64,000 nucleotides of DNA from Cichorium intybus (Eukaryota > Streptophyta > Magnoliopsida > Asterales > Asteraceae), in assembly GCA_023525715.1 (NCBI GenBank), contig JAKNSD010000063.1:620001-684000 (forward strand), given 5' to 3'. The notes beneath the pieces are model-generated. The model had not been told where the DNA came from, searched no databases, and worked only from the letters and a program-made list of their open reading frames with translations. Below are positions 45,967 through 58,298 of this stretch, one piece after another; position 1 is the stretch's first letter, and every line of letters begins with the position of its first letter. A program made the translations under genes and the position numbers.

Positions 45967-46400
45967 CGTGGTTTAAGTGAACTAGGTGTCTATAGAGTAG
46001 ATTCCTGGACTTAAACCTTGAGACAGTAGACACGATGAACCGTTAGGTGTATATAGTTGTTATTATACATATATAACCTAACTATTGCTAACTTCTAACG
46101 CATAAGAAGTATGAGTAGCGAATATTACTGGGAGAAATTTAGGGCACGAAGCTCTAGAAAATAGACCAGCCCTTTTGCAAGGCTCCGTAGTATAGGAACA
46201 AAAAGGGGACGAATAGCAGAAAATCCACATGATGAGCAATGTTAGCTGATGTGGTCAGATAAAGGAATCAGTTGCTCACCTTGGCTGATATTCAAGGTGA
46301 AAGAAAAGTAGCTGAGACTACAAGAAAAAGCAGAAAACGATTAGTGGACGCTTCGGGAGAAGTTACCCCAGACTGGGTCCAACCTTGAAGGGAAGGGACC

Positions 46401-47813
46401 TGTTGAAAATATAAAATATGATCACCACAAATAAAGGTTCGCACCGTTTAATGTGTGACAGATATATAAATTAAAATGATAATATGCGGAATAAATAATA
46501 AAAGTTGCGGAATAAAAATATATAATCTAATCGCCACAAATAAAGGTTTGCACCGTTTACTGTGTGAAAGATATATAAATAATATAAATTGCAGTAATTA
46601 AATGACTTAAAGCGATAAATAATATAAATGACTATAATTAAAAGACATAAAACGATAAATAATGTAAATGACTATAATTATATAAATATATATATATATA
46701 TATATCAAGTAGGTTCGTCAATAGATTGACTGAACTGGTTTACAACAGGACTGTGGAACGACTGGTCTATCAAGTAGGTTCGTCAACTAAATTGACTGAA
46801 CTGGCTTAGGGTTGGACTGGATTTCTAATAGACCGTGTCTCTATTTGTTCTTGTTTGATGATCTTTGTGATCTTGGTTTTCTTGTTTGATGATCTTGGTG
46901 TTCTTGGTGTTGATCTTGGTGTTCTTGGTGTTTTTCTTGGTGTTCTTGGTGTTTTTGGTGTGTGTTCTTGGTGTTTTGGAGAGTGTTTGGAAGTTGGAAA
47001 TAAGATGGTGGAAGTTGGAGAGGATTTGGGGAATTTTTGGTGGTGAAAATGAAAGAAATGGTGTTGAAATGGTTTATATATGAATTTTAAAGGGTTTTGG
47101 GTTGTTTTTGAAGGTTTTCGGAAGTTTAGGGACCAAAACTGTAAATATTTCATCAGAAACACGCGGACTTTGGGTCGGGTCAGTGATCGGGTTCGGATCG
47201 GGTTTTAGAGCGGGCCTGATGTGAGTATAAACGGTTCGGAGTCGGACTGGGTCGGATCGGGTAATGGGCGGGTAAGATCCGCGTGTCACTTGTGAGTGCG
47301 CCGGATCGGAGATGCGGTTCGGACCGGGTTGGCTAGCGGGTCAACGCGCGGATCTTCATGTGAGACGAAACGGAGCACTGGGTCGGACGGGTTCGGGGCG
47401 GATACGGTATGCGGGTCGCAGACGAATGGATCAGGCATATTGGGCTCCGGTTTTTGGGCTGGGCCGCTGGAAGCTTGGGCTGGCCTGTTTCCTTTGTTTT
47501 TTAATTTAAATTCAAATTAAAAAACCGAAATAAATTAAAATAAATTAGGAAAATTCATTTTTAATTTATAAAATTAATTAAATCTAATAAAATAAATTAT
47601 TTAGAAACTATATTTCCAAAAATTCATTTTAAATAGATTAAATTTAATTTTCTTTTATATTTTTCTTTGTTTTCGCTTTTAAAAATCATTTTCTTTTATT
47701 TTCTCGTTTTAATCTCAAATCCACGCAACCTGAAATAAACTGATAATATCTGTTAGATAAAAAACATTTCGTCTTATTTCAATGATGGTCACATACAAAA
47801 ACATTTTTCAACA
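46401..47813 (-). repeat. 3' LTR of the palindromic copia element
   Basis: 1413 bp, plus-strand ends TGTTGAAAAT and TTTTTCAACA. It contains a TTCTTGGTG minisatellite (46860-46975), which gives spurious Lys/Thr/Pro/Arg-rich frames, and a CGGGTTCGGATCGGG-type GC-rich patch at 47160-47410. Confidence 0.92.
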
Positions 47814-49685
47814 ATTTCCCCCTATGTGATCATTGATGAAATAAGGACAGATATAATCACATTAACAATTTTAACATTGAAGATTTGGGATAAAAGTTTT
47901 GTCAATGATAAGATATTTATAAAACCATTGTAATCATTTTGAAAGTTTGCGACTTGGTTTTACATATCTTATGTTTTGAAAAAGATTTTGAAGACTATTT
48001 GTTTCCGAATCAAAGTCTCGGGTTCGGTTATCAAAGGGTAGCCATACATGTATCTAAATAAATTTCTTAAGATTTTATAGCATTATTTATGACGACAAGT
48101 GGTCTAACAGGTCGATTCAGATGAACGCTCATAGATATAGCTCACACTTCACTTGGGTGTTTGGTTGTTCTGGCAGCAGAACAAGTTAATGATCACTAAA
48201 AATGAGTGATATCTCTCTCTGACGACTCACACTCATATTGGAGATGTTCATCTATGCTTTTCCTGTAAAGTCACTTAGTCTCATTATTAGATAATCAATC
48301 ACATAAGACTGGTTTCGGCATTACTCAATGGGTTTCTTCATTCATGCCATTAACGTTCACTCTCTCTCCGTCGGGAAATACATGTAGAGGGGTTTAGCAA
48401 TTTTCATAGTGCAGTTTGCAACTAAGAATCTTCAGTGATGAAGGCTACAGTATCCCGGGAAATCCATTGTTGTTGCAGCTTCTTCTTTGATGGTATCATG
48501 TTTTTGATCAATATCGATTTATTGTAAAAAGATATTTTGTTTTAGCATTGAGAATTAGCTACAATTGAGAATTTTTTTTGTGTTTTGTTTTGATTTGAAA
48601 GAGTATCTGTCTTGAGTGATTGAGATGTTTGCTTTTCTGAAAAATGGTTAAAAACAAATTGCGGGATTTGATGATGTTTGTTTTGAAATAACCATTTGGT
48701 TGAAAATTTGTTTAACTTGGTATTTCTTCGGTGAGTGATTTGACTTTCTTGTTGATTCGGTTTTGAGGATTAGATGTTGATAGATCTTTGTTTCTCATTT
48801 GGTTTTCTTGTAAGGATATGTCGCTGTTTGAAGTGTTTCTATTTTTGCGGCTGTCTTCATTTTTGGTTGGCTTTTATCTAGGTAGGGATAGGTGGCATAA
48901 AAGACAATTTGTCTAGTATGTAAGAAATAAAGGTATCGTCCCTGGTCATTTTGATATCTAAGCAAAAATGAGACCGTGACAAGGTATAATCGGGTATACC
49001 TTATTAGCAATAGTGACACACCTAAGCTCACAAGAATTGAATTCTACAATGATTTAGATCGACGAGGCACAAATTCTCACATGGGTTTTTGTTTTCATCT
49101 GAACCTCCTAACCTTATGTCCCTTGATTGTTTAAAATAGTCAATAATGAAATAAAATCGAAGGAAATAAAGTTATATACATTATGAAAAGTAGGAGATTT
49201 GAACCTTCACTCCAATTGAGAATCAATATGACTTAAAATCTTCATCGAGCATAAGCATCTGAAAAATTAAGTCAAGAGACGATTAATCACAAGGTTCTAT
49301 AAAAGCTTATTATGGCAAGTCTTTTATTGTATTTTTGAAAATTTGTTTTTCTGAATGTTTTTGGTAATTTTGGTTATTTGAATATTTTTTGGAAATTTTG
49401 GTTTTTTTAATGAAAGATATGAAAATTATAAAAATCTAAAATCTTTTTGTCTTTTGATGTTTTGTAATTTTTTGTTTTTCTTTTTGAATGGTGAGAATGA
49501 TGTAATGAAAGTTCCCCCATAGATGATGCACTGGGATCATTTTGGACAGGTGGATTGGGAGTGTTCAAAGAGGGATTTATTGTTGGTGGTTCCCCCTCGA
49601 TTTGATCTGCATTTTCTTTATTTGATTGTGAATTTTCTGCATCAGAGGTACCGTGGGTTTGAAGTCTTGTAGAAAGCTCTGGTTT
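47814..49685 (-). other. Non-coding interior of the copia element
   Basis: The minus-strand purine tract AGGGGGAAAT touches the LTR. The rest shows no recognisable pol domain or long frame. In complete copia elements integrase and RT would lie here, so most of pol has been deleted. Confidence 0.6.
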
Positions 49686-50168
49686 CCTGTCATATGCTTG
49701 GAGTAGCCATTATCGATATACCATGTATCATCATAGGGTTCTCCAGCATTAAGTACCTACAATTAGACAGAAAGTTTTGGTACCCAAATCTGAATGGGTC
49801 CTGGTTTGTCAGTTGTTGTTATTTTGGGTGCTTTGCTTAATGAATTTCTTGTAGTATTTAAATTCACGTTGCTGTAAGAGTTTGATTTATGAGAACGGAA
49901 TTGTTGAGGTTTGATTTGATTTATGAAGTTTATCCAAAATGTGATTTGTTGTTGAAAACCTGTGGGTTGATAAGATCTGTGGTTTGGTGAAAGATATCCT
50001 AGATGTGAAGATCTGTTTGAAAAGTTTTCTTCATATCTGGTGTATGATGGGCGGTTTTGAAAAGGTTTTTGATGATGATGGTTTGAAACTTCCTGATGTG
50101 TTGGTTTTTGAAAGTTTCTTGAGAGATGGAAGTTTATCTCCTGAAAGCGGTTTTGAATCGGTTTTTGA
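49686..50168 (-). pseudogene. Copia Gag C-terminal part and protease start
   Basis: Minus strand: an Asn/Gln/Pro/His-rich Gag tail ending GPIQIWVPKLSV (49800-49763), a typical copia Gag-to-protease junction (..WVPK), then stops. YIDNGYSKHMTG (about 49725-49690) is the protease block normally written DSGCS.HMTG. The frame is broken and pol is absent beyond it. Confidence 0.65.
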
Positions 50169-51110
50169 AAAACAATTTTTGAGTCCCATATATCCAAAAT
50201 TGAGAAAAGTTTAGAAGCTGATCTCAAGAAATACCATGATACAGTGGTTAATTCTGAAATCTTCAAATGTGAGTTACAAACCCTACAACTCAAATTTGCA
50301 GAATTAACCAGAACAAGGACCAAATTGGAAAGAGACGTTGAAAGAAAATCAGAAGATTACAATCATGTCTTTGAACAATTAAATCAATCTCTAATTCAGA
50401 AAAAGGAATTGGAATTAAAAAATCAATCAGTCATTTCTTCTGAAACAAAAGAAGTTTTAGAAATGGAAATCATTCAGTTGACAGAAAACTTTCAAGAGTC
50501 AACTGAAAAACACAAAATCTTAAATGAAAAACTGACTGATTCTTTAAACCAAATCACTTTTCTTGAATCTGAAAACAAAAGATTGATACAGAATGTGGAA
50601 TCTATCAAATTTTCCAGTACCCAAGGTGTTTGCCTTGGTGAATATATCATCACTGAGTTTTCTGGCAATTTTGATAGATTCCACATTCTGTATCAATCTT
50701 TTGTTTTCAGATTCAAGAAAAGTGATTTGGTTTAAAGAATCAGTCAGTTTTTCATTTAAGATTTTGTGTTTTTCAGTTGACTCTTGAAAGTTTTCTGTCA
50801 ACTGAATGATTTCCATTTCTAAAACTTCTTTTGTTTCAGAAGAAATGACTGATTGATTTTTTAATTCCAATTCCTTTTTCTGAATTAGAGATTGATTTAA
50901 TTGTTCAAAGACATGATTGTAATCTTCTGATTTTCTTTCAACGTCTCTTTCCAATTTGGTCCTTGTTCTGGTTAATTCTGCAAATTTGAGTTGTAGGGTT
51001 TGTAACTCACATTTGAAGATTTCAGAATTAACCACTGTATCATGGTATTTCTTGAGATCAGCTTCTAAACTTTTCTCAATTTTGGATATATGGGACTCAA
51101 AAATTGTTTT
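50169..51110. repeat. 441-bp perfect inverted duplication within gag
   Basis: Arms 50169-50609 and 50670-51110 with a 60-bp spacer. The same coiled-coil Gag segment is therefore readable on both strands. No mismatch between the arms was seen. Confidence 0.9.
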
Positions 51111-51188
51111 AGAAAAACCGAGTTCAGAAATCATAGACCATACCTGTTCTATGACATTTGGAGCTCTTGAGTTGTTTGCGGAAGGCAT
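50670..51188 (-). pseudogene. Copia Gag N-terminal coiled-coil segment
   Basis: Minus strand from ATG 51188: MPSANNSRAPNVIEQVW then a long heptad-like Glu/Lys/Leu coiled coil (about residues 35-172). The frame then crosses the spacer into the inverted arm and runs to a stop at 50544. The real downstream Gag (49763-50168) is separated from it by the inverted copy. Confidence 0.7.
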
Positions 51189-51354
51189 TTTGTTTAATTT
51201 TTTTAAAGATTTTTAATATTTAAAAAAAAGATTTTTAACAAGTGATATTAAAATGAAATATTCAAAGAAAAGCTTATGGAAGGTTTATATAAACGCTAAC
51301 CAAAAGTTTTTTTTTGAAAATTTCAAAGTAAATCACACAAGCTCTGATACCAAG

Positions 51355-53224
51355 TGTTGAAAATATAAAATATGATCACCACAAATAAAGGTTCGCACCG
51401 TTTAATGTGTGACAGATATATAAATTAAAATGATAATATGCGGAATAAATAATAAAAGTTGCGGAATAAAAATATATAATCTAATCGCCACAAATAAAGG
51501 TTTGCACCGTTTACTGTGTGAAAGATATATAAATAATATAAATTGCAGTAATTAAATGACTTAAAGCGATAAATAATATAAATGACTATAATTAAAAGAC
51601 ATAAAACGATAAATAATGTAAATGACTATAATTATATAAATATATATATATATATATATCAAGTAGGTTCGTCAATAGATTGACTGAACTGGTTTACAAC
51701 AGGACTGTGGAACGACTGGTCTATCAAGTAGGTTCGTCAACTAAATTGACTGAACTGGCTTAGGGTTGGACTGGATTTCTAATAGACCGTGTCTCTATTT
51801 GTTCTTGTTTGATGATCTTTGTGATCTTGGTTTTCTTGTTTGATGATCTTGGTGTTCTTGGTGTTGATCTTGGTGTTCTTGGTGTTTTTCTTGGTGTTCT
51901 TGGTGTTTTTGGTGTGTGTTCTTGGTGTTTTGGAGAGTGTTTGGAAGTTGGAAATAAGATGGTGGAAGTTGGAGAGGATTTGGGGAATTTTTGGTGGTGA
52001 AAATGAAAGAAATGGTGTTGAAATGGTTTATATATGAATTTTAAAGGGTTTTGGGTTGTTTTTGAAGGTTTTCGGAAGTTTAGGGACCAAAACTGTAAAT
52101 ATTTCATCAGAAACACGCGGACTTTGGGTCGGGTCAGTGATCGGGTTCGGATCGGGTTTTAGCGCGGGCCTGATGTGAGTATAAACGGTTCGGAGTCGGA
52201 CTGGGTCGGATCGGGTAATGGGCGGGTAAGATCCGCGTGTCACTTGTGAGTGCGCCGGATCGGAGATGCGAAGATCCGCGCGTTGACCCGCTAGCCAACC
52301 CGGTCCGAACCGCATCTCCGATCCGGCGCACTCACAAGTGACACGCGGATCTTACCCGCCCATTACCCGATCCGACCCAGTCCGACTCCGAACCGTTTAT
52401 ACTCACATCAGGCCCGCGCTAAAACCCGATCCGAACCCGACCACTGACCCGACCCAAAGTCCGCGTGTTTCTGATGAAATATTTACAGTTTTGGTCCCTA
52501 AACTTCCGAAAACCTTCAAAAACAACCCAAAACCCTTTAAAATTCATATATAAACCATTTCAACACCATTTCTTTCATTTTCACCACCAAAAATTCCCCA
52601 AATCCTCTCCAACTTCCACCATCTTATTTCCAACTTCCAAACACTCTCCAAAACACCAAGAACACACACCAAAAACACCAAGAACACCAAGAAAAACACC
52701 AAGAACACCAAGATCAACACCAAGAACACCAAGATCATCAAACAAGAAAACCAAGATCACAAAGATCATCAAACAAGAACAAATAGAGACACGGTCTATT
52801 AGAAATCCAGTCCAACCCTAAGCCAGTTCAGTCAATTTAGTTGACGAACCTACTTGATAGACCAGTCGTTCCACAGTCCTGTTGTAAACCAGTTCAGTCA
52901 ATCTATTGACGAACCTACTTGATATATATATATATATATTTATATAATTATAGTCATTTACATTATTTATCGTTTTATGTCTTTTAATTATAGTCATTTA
53001 TATTATTTATCGCTTTAAGTCATTTAATTACTGCAATTTATATTATTTATATATCTTTCACACAGTAAACGGTGCAAACCTTTATTTGTGGCGATTAGAT
53101 TATATATTTTTATTCCGCAACTTTTATTATTTATTCCGCATATTATCATTTTAATTTATATATCTGTCACACATTAAACGGTGCGAACCTTTATTTGTGG
53201 TGATCATATTTTATATTTTCAACA
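51355..53224. repeat. Giant LTR palindrome (arms 916 and 914 bp)
   Basis: 51355-52270 is the 5' LTR up to position 916. 52311-53224 is its reverse complement, and the 40-bp spacer 52271-52310 is the complement of the next 40 LTR bases. The two-base length difference is explained by the TA repeat (20 versus 18 bases). A few single-base differences exist, for example near 52440. The right end is TTTTCAACA, followed by the TSD GGACC. Confidence 0.92.
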
Positions 53225-53229
53225 GGACC

Positions 53230-56200
53230 AAAACAGAACAGTTATGTAATGTAAGAAGTGTAGGAAAAGCGCGTAGAGTTGAGACTCTACCGTTGACATG
53301 CTGAAATTGCAGATGATAGGAGCAGATTGCCCGAGCTTGTTGGATAGATCGGAAGTGTGTCTAGCGCGGAGCTATAGAACACTTTCTCATGAAATACTCA
53401 CATACTAAAGGTGGAGTAACGGGTGATGAACCCAGGAAAGAATAGGGGAGGAAAGAAAGAAGAAACGAATGGTTGAAAAGGACCAGTGATACCATGAGCA
53501 TTCCAGCAGAATGTGGAAGAAGCTCGTGAGGAGACTGATATGATCTCCGCTATAATTGTTATGAATATAACTTGTGTATGTTATATTTGATCCAAGAAGC
53601 TATGCTTGGGATCGATGACTTTGATGTCTTGTCTGAATATTTCATCAATGATTATGGATGAAATTTTGGAACTGGCTATAGTGAATAGCAAATATGTTCA
53701 AGATATTGAACACCTGTAGGGTAGGCTGCCTAGGATTTACGGGACCGTTTTTCCCTATAAATCTGAAGCCGATGCCTACTAATAAATTTGGAGAAATTGT
53801 GCATATGAATTAGTTAGCAATGAATGATGCTAACATGAATTGTAGAAAATGAATAAGATAGTTCAAAAACAAATCAGAAAGGAAATGGATGAAAATCCAT
53901 GGTAAATGACCGTTGTTGAGAATACCGGTTATTTTCCTTTGCTTAATCTCGGAAAAGAGTTAGTAAAGGAATGATGTTGTAGTTGGCATACGTGGTATGG
54001 GCCAAGCTAAATAAAACGGTGATAGTAGTGTACTACTTTAAATAAATTCTCGGATGTTTCTTTTGAAAAGAACTTCCAGGATTTCTGCCAGATTGGCAAG
54101 AAGAGCTTATGATTAAGCTGGTCTTGGGAGTCGTTCCTGTTATTTAGGCTCTATATTGATTAGCTTCTGCAGAGATAGCAGAGTGGTAAAACAATTGGAA
54201 GAAATTGTTTTTGAATTGGGGTCTCATATGGCCGAATGTGTCATTGTATGAGTCCTATATTGTCTGAAAAGAAGAAAGACAAGTTGATGCATATGTGCAT
54301 TGACTAATGAGAATCTGATATTCTCGAAACCAGATTGAAAATGAGGTACATTTGTACCAGATACTGGAGTTACTTCACTGAGTTAAGTGATATGTAAAAT
54401 TCTCCAAGTATGAAAAATTGGCTAAAAGAAGTTTCAATTCTTTGGGCATGATAATAATGTCAAAGATAGTAAAATAAATCCAGTGAAATTGATGATGTGA
54501 TCAAACTGGAACCGTTTGAGGAATCTGACTGAAATTGTAGTTCCTTGGATTGGCGGATTATTATTGGAGAGTGGTAGAAAACTGCTCCTCGATTTCTGTT
54601 TAGCTGACTAAAGTTGATAAATAAAAGTGAAAAGTCTGAGTGGTAGAAAGACCACATGTAACTTTTCAAAAGTTGAGACAAACCTTGTGTGCAAATCCGG
54701 TGTTAGCATTATTGCTAAGCGGAGAAGATAAGTTGTATTATGGAAATGCATCCAGAGTTGATTTTGGATACATGATATTGCAATAGCAATTATGATTTTG
54801 ACACTGAAGCTTTAGAGACACTACTTATATGGTGTAAAGCTTACTGTTTATATGGATCATTAAGTTTGAAATACTTAATTGATCAAAAAGAAGCTAGATA
54901 TGAGATAAGTGAGATAGATGTGTTACTTAAAGATTTCGGGTATGAAATCCTGTACCATCTCGAAAAGAGCAGATGTGGCTATAGATGCCTTGAATTAGAA
55001 AGAGTAACCTTTGAAGGTTACATCCACATGTATGAATGTGGCAAATTGATTACCTGAGTTGATTCGGGTAGCACAGAAAAATGTGTGCAAGTCTGAAAAC
55101 GTGAAAAGTGAATGAATGATTAGCTGTTGAAAGAAGCTAATTAGAAATTCATAGAGATTGAAAACCCTTGGTGGTTGTGTATGTGAGTTTCAAAGCCAAG
55201 TGAAACATGAAAAATCATCTTGAAAAGATGCATTTTGTATTAGATATGCAGTATACCCGGAGCAATACCAGATTGAATAGGGCGATAAAACCTATGTATT
55301 GGTGGCCGGGGCTAAAGGAAGACATTGAAAGGCATGTGAAAAGTGTTTGACTTGTGGGTAACTACAGTCAAATCATTAGAAACATACGGAAAATTTAACC
55401 GTTGTTGGTCCCAAAGAAGAAATGGGACGAAAATATTGTAGACTTTGTAATAAAGTCTTTGCAAGTACCGCATGGGTATGACACCATATGGGTAATTACA
55501 GGTTGATTGATGAAATCAGTGTAGATTTATACTGACTAAAGAAGAAATTAAGAGCGGAAAAGTAGTGAAAAAAAAAACTACATAGAAAAAGAAAATTGTT
55601 GACGTGCACTACAGGTGGCGACTGTATCGGATCGAAACACTAGAATTATTTGCTGAATTTCGTATTAATTCATAGAATTGATAGTTCAAAAGTACTAGTA
55701 AGTACTGTATAGGGATTGCAGAATTGATAGACGAGGCGAGAAAATGATGCAGACTCTAGAAGATGTGCCTGAAAATTGCACAGCAGACCCTAGTGGAAGA
55801 TGAGAAGATCGCCTATCTTTGGTAGAACTCGTAGATAATAATAATTTTAGTACTAGCATTTAGATGACTCGTATAATGCATAGTATGGAATACCGTGTTA
55901 TCATTCGATTTATAGGATTGAAAATGTGGAACAGCTGTTGGCTAGATCCTAGATGGTGATACAAACTAAAAAGAAGACTTGATGAATACGAGAAAAAGGT
56001 TGAAAAACTGGAAAAATGGCTAAGAAGCAGTAATGGTAGTACATGAACCATAGAGTAAAACCATTGAAACTCCAAGTGAGGGAAGGTGGTGATACTCAAA
56101 ATATCCCTTGGAAAGATTAAAAATATATTTGGGACGCAAGGAAAGTTAAGTCCTCATCTATTGGACTTTTCCATATGTCCCTAAGAGTAAGAATTGGGGT

Positions 56201-56483
56201 GTACCGATTGAAGTTTCTTGATGAACTTCAAGATATTTATAAAGTTTTCTATGGGTCTCATGGTTCTGAGAACATAGATTGATAAATTCTAACGAATCCC
56301 TCATGTTGAAATGAGGAAGATAAGTGATTAAGGTGCCCGGGACAACCGGAGGAGTGATATGCGAGTGGTGATATAACCACGAGATAAGAAGACTAGTATG
56401 GTTAAGTGCTTAGGCAATACCATAAAGGTTTCCATATGATATGAGAAACCGGAATTGTAACGAGAAAGAAATACACTCGATTG
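53230..56483 (+). pseudogene. Condensed gag-pol remnant of family C copy 2
   Basis: Plus strand, in order: zinc-finger/gag scraps (53270-53400); protease GPFFPINLKPM-like text (53735-53775); RT FEKKKDKLMH-type text (about 54270); RNase H YLIDQKEARYEISEIDVLLKDFG (54872-54940); integrase PMYWWPGLKEDIERHVKS (55290-55345) and HGYDTIWVI (55465-55495); integrase C-terminus GKLSPHLLDFSICP-type text (56140-56185). Stops and frameshifts throughout. It shares the shortened RNase H with copy 1 at 27546-27770. Confidence 0.7.
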
Positions 56484-58298
56484 ATACCACCGAGATATTT
56501 TGGAACATTGGGCACCGCCACCCCCTCCAAAATTTGCACTTGCTGTTTCTAGTCCTCCATCCATTAATGAAACCTCCAAAAGAGTTGTAAAGATCCCACG
56601 AGACAGAAAACCTGCTACTGACATGGCAGATACCAAAAGTCAAAGTCAAAGATAAATCCACATAGTCGAATGGGTAACAGGAATCTTGTTCAAATGGAGG
56701 TATCTCAGTAATTTGTTATTTTCTTCTACATTTAGGATTAGATGGGAAAATATTTGATGAGGAGGGCATTTACGTCTTTTGCACAGACAAGGGATCGAGA
56801 TCGAGATCGAGTCCTGTCCAGTTCACGCTAAAAGCAGTACGTTTCGTCTAACAAACTTGGACTTGGATTCATTATTTTTGCTGTATATAAATTAAACTAT
56901 TCAATTCGTGAAATGTTGCAGCTCACTGATCAGATGTCATTCAAATGTTTTTTGTAACGGCATGGGTGAAGGGAGACAATGCCTAGAAGTGACTAGCAAA
57001 TCATGATTTTTTTAAGGTGGGGGTAAATCTGTAAATGTGCGTGGTGCATGTACATCTGTAATTTTTGTACACATGTATTATGGAATATAGGTTTTGTGTA
57101 GTAGTATTGTTGGTTTTTTTTTTTTTTTTTTACATTTACATGAGGAAAAATATAAAGTAGCCAACTTTGGTTGTGTTTTGTTTTAAAATTAAAAAAAAAA
57201 AATCATCTCTCGGTTGGTAGAGTGGTGAAAAGACTCCACATAATTTATCAGAGGGTCGATGAAATTTCAACTCTTGTGCCCACCTGCCTCCATTTGGTAA
57301 TGGTGTGGGTTTTACTTTTACCTACTGAGCCAGCAAGGAGTAAATTAAGTTGCAATAATGTCAGTCTCGTTTGTCTTGACGATGAAATATGTTTCTTGAT
57401 ATTTACTAATCATATTAGTTGCGGAAAAGTCCTCTGTTTTCTGAAAAATTTTTCCATAAAAAATAAGAATTTGGAAAACGCGTTTAGTTCATCAATTTTT
57501 CCAAAATTTTCCAAAAAAATGAAAATTTTTCATTTTCCCAAAATTACAAAGAATTTGGAAAATTTTGGAAAACCCAAAATTATTGTTTTATAAATTTTTC
57601 TATTTCCAAAATTTTTCTAAAACATACAACAACAAACACACTCATTCTCACCTACACCCCACAATTACACCTACATCCACCCTACCCTCTACCCACCCCC
57701 ACCCACCAACCACCCCACCTCACACCTTCACCTACCCCCACCCCACCCCACCCCACCCACCTCCACCTACCCCCACCCAACCCTCACCCACCACCACCCA
57801 CCCCACCTCACTCCACCTCCACCTACCCACCTCCACCCCCACCCCACCCAACCCTCACCCACCACCACCCACCTCAACCTCACTCCACCTCCACCTCCAC
57901 CTACCCCCACCTCACCCACATCCACTCCACCCTCCACCTACCCCCACCCCACCCCACCCCATACACCCACTCCACCTACTCTAAACGCGTTTTAAATTTT
58001 CAATAGAAAACTAAAAATGAAAACTCATTTCTTTTTTCTGAAAATGAAAGATGGAAAACGGAAAAAAGTTTTCCGTAACTAAACGCACCTACTCTAAACC
58101 CCATCCAGCACCCACCCACCCCAACCCCTATCAGTCTATCACACCCACCACCCACCACCTGCCCCTAACCCTCCCACCCTACCCACCCCAACCACTACGC
58201 CACCCACCCCCTACCCAATCCGGGTGGGGTAGGGGTGTGGGGGTAAGGTGGGATAGGGGAAGGTAAGGATGGGTTATAGAGGGGTGGGTGGGGGTAAG
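56484..58298 (+). repeat. Duplicate of the host gene 3' end and C-rich repeat
   Basis: Matches 37950-39212 joined to 42990-43591, without the LTR fragment found in copy 1. It contains exon 9 of the DUF616 gene minus its first base (stop at about 56655, one Ser-to-Pro change), the 3' UTR, the SINE-like piece and the fold-back C/G-rich repeat, ending in GTAAG (58294-58298). It starts precisely at the exon 9 boundary. Confidence 0.92.

Larger units (their letters stand above)
46401..53224 (-). mobile_element. Non-autonomous copia element with a palindromic 5' end
   Basis: TSD GGACC on both sides (46396-46400 and 53225-53229). A normal 3' LTR lies at 46401-47813 and the interior at 47814-51354, with the purine tract at 47814 and the initiator-Met site at 51341-51352, so it reads on the minus strand. 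At the 5' end the LTR runs only to 52270 and is then joined to an inverted LTR piece (52271-53224). Both outer ends are therefore the same LTR end, TGTTGAAAAT. The interior has gag pieces, a protease motif and no RT or integrase, so it depends on other copies. Confidence 0.9.
43592..56483 (+). mobile_element. Chromovirus-like Ty3 element (family C, copy 2), truncated, with a nested element
   Basis: 5' LTR 43592-45951, initiator-Met primer site, and interior 45952-46400 plus 53230-56483, split by the copia insertion 46401-53224. GTAAG precedes it. The 3' end of the interior and its own 3' LTR are lost at 56483/56484, where duplicated host DNA begins. The plus-strand homolog of 24155-32342 retains more of the integrase end than copy 1. 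Confidence 0.85.

Noticed and set aside
46806..47162. Minus-strand frame of Lys/Thr/Pro/Arg repeats, also at 51760-52116 and 52465-52821
   Set aside because: It is the TTCTTGGTG minisatellite of a copia LTR translated. It occurs wherever the LTR does, in both orientations, with no start context or gene structure.
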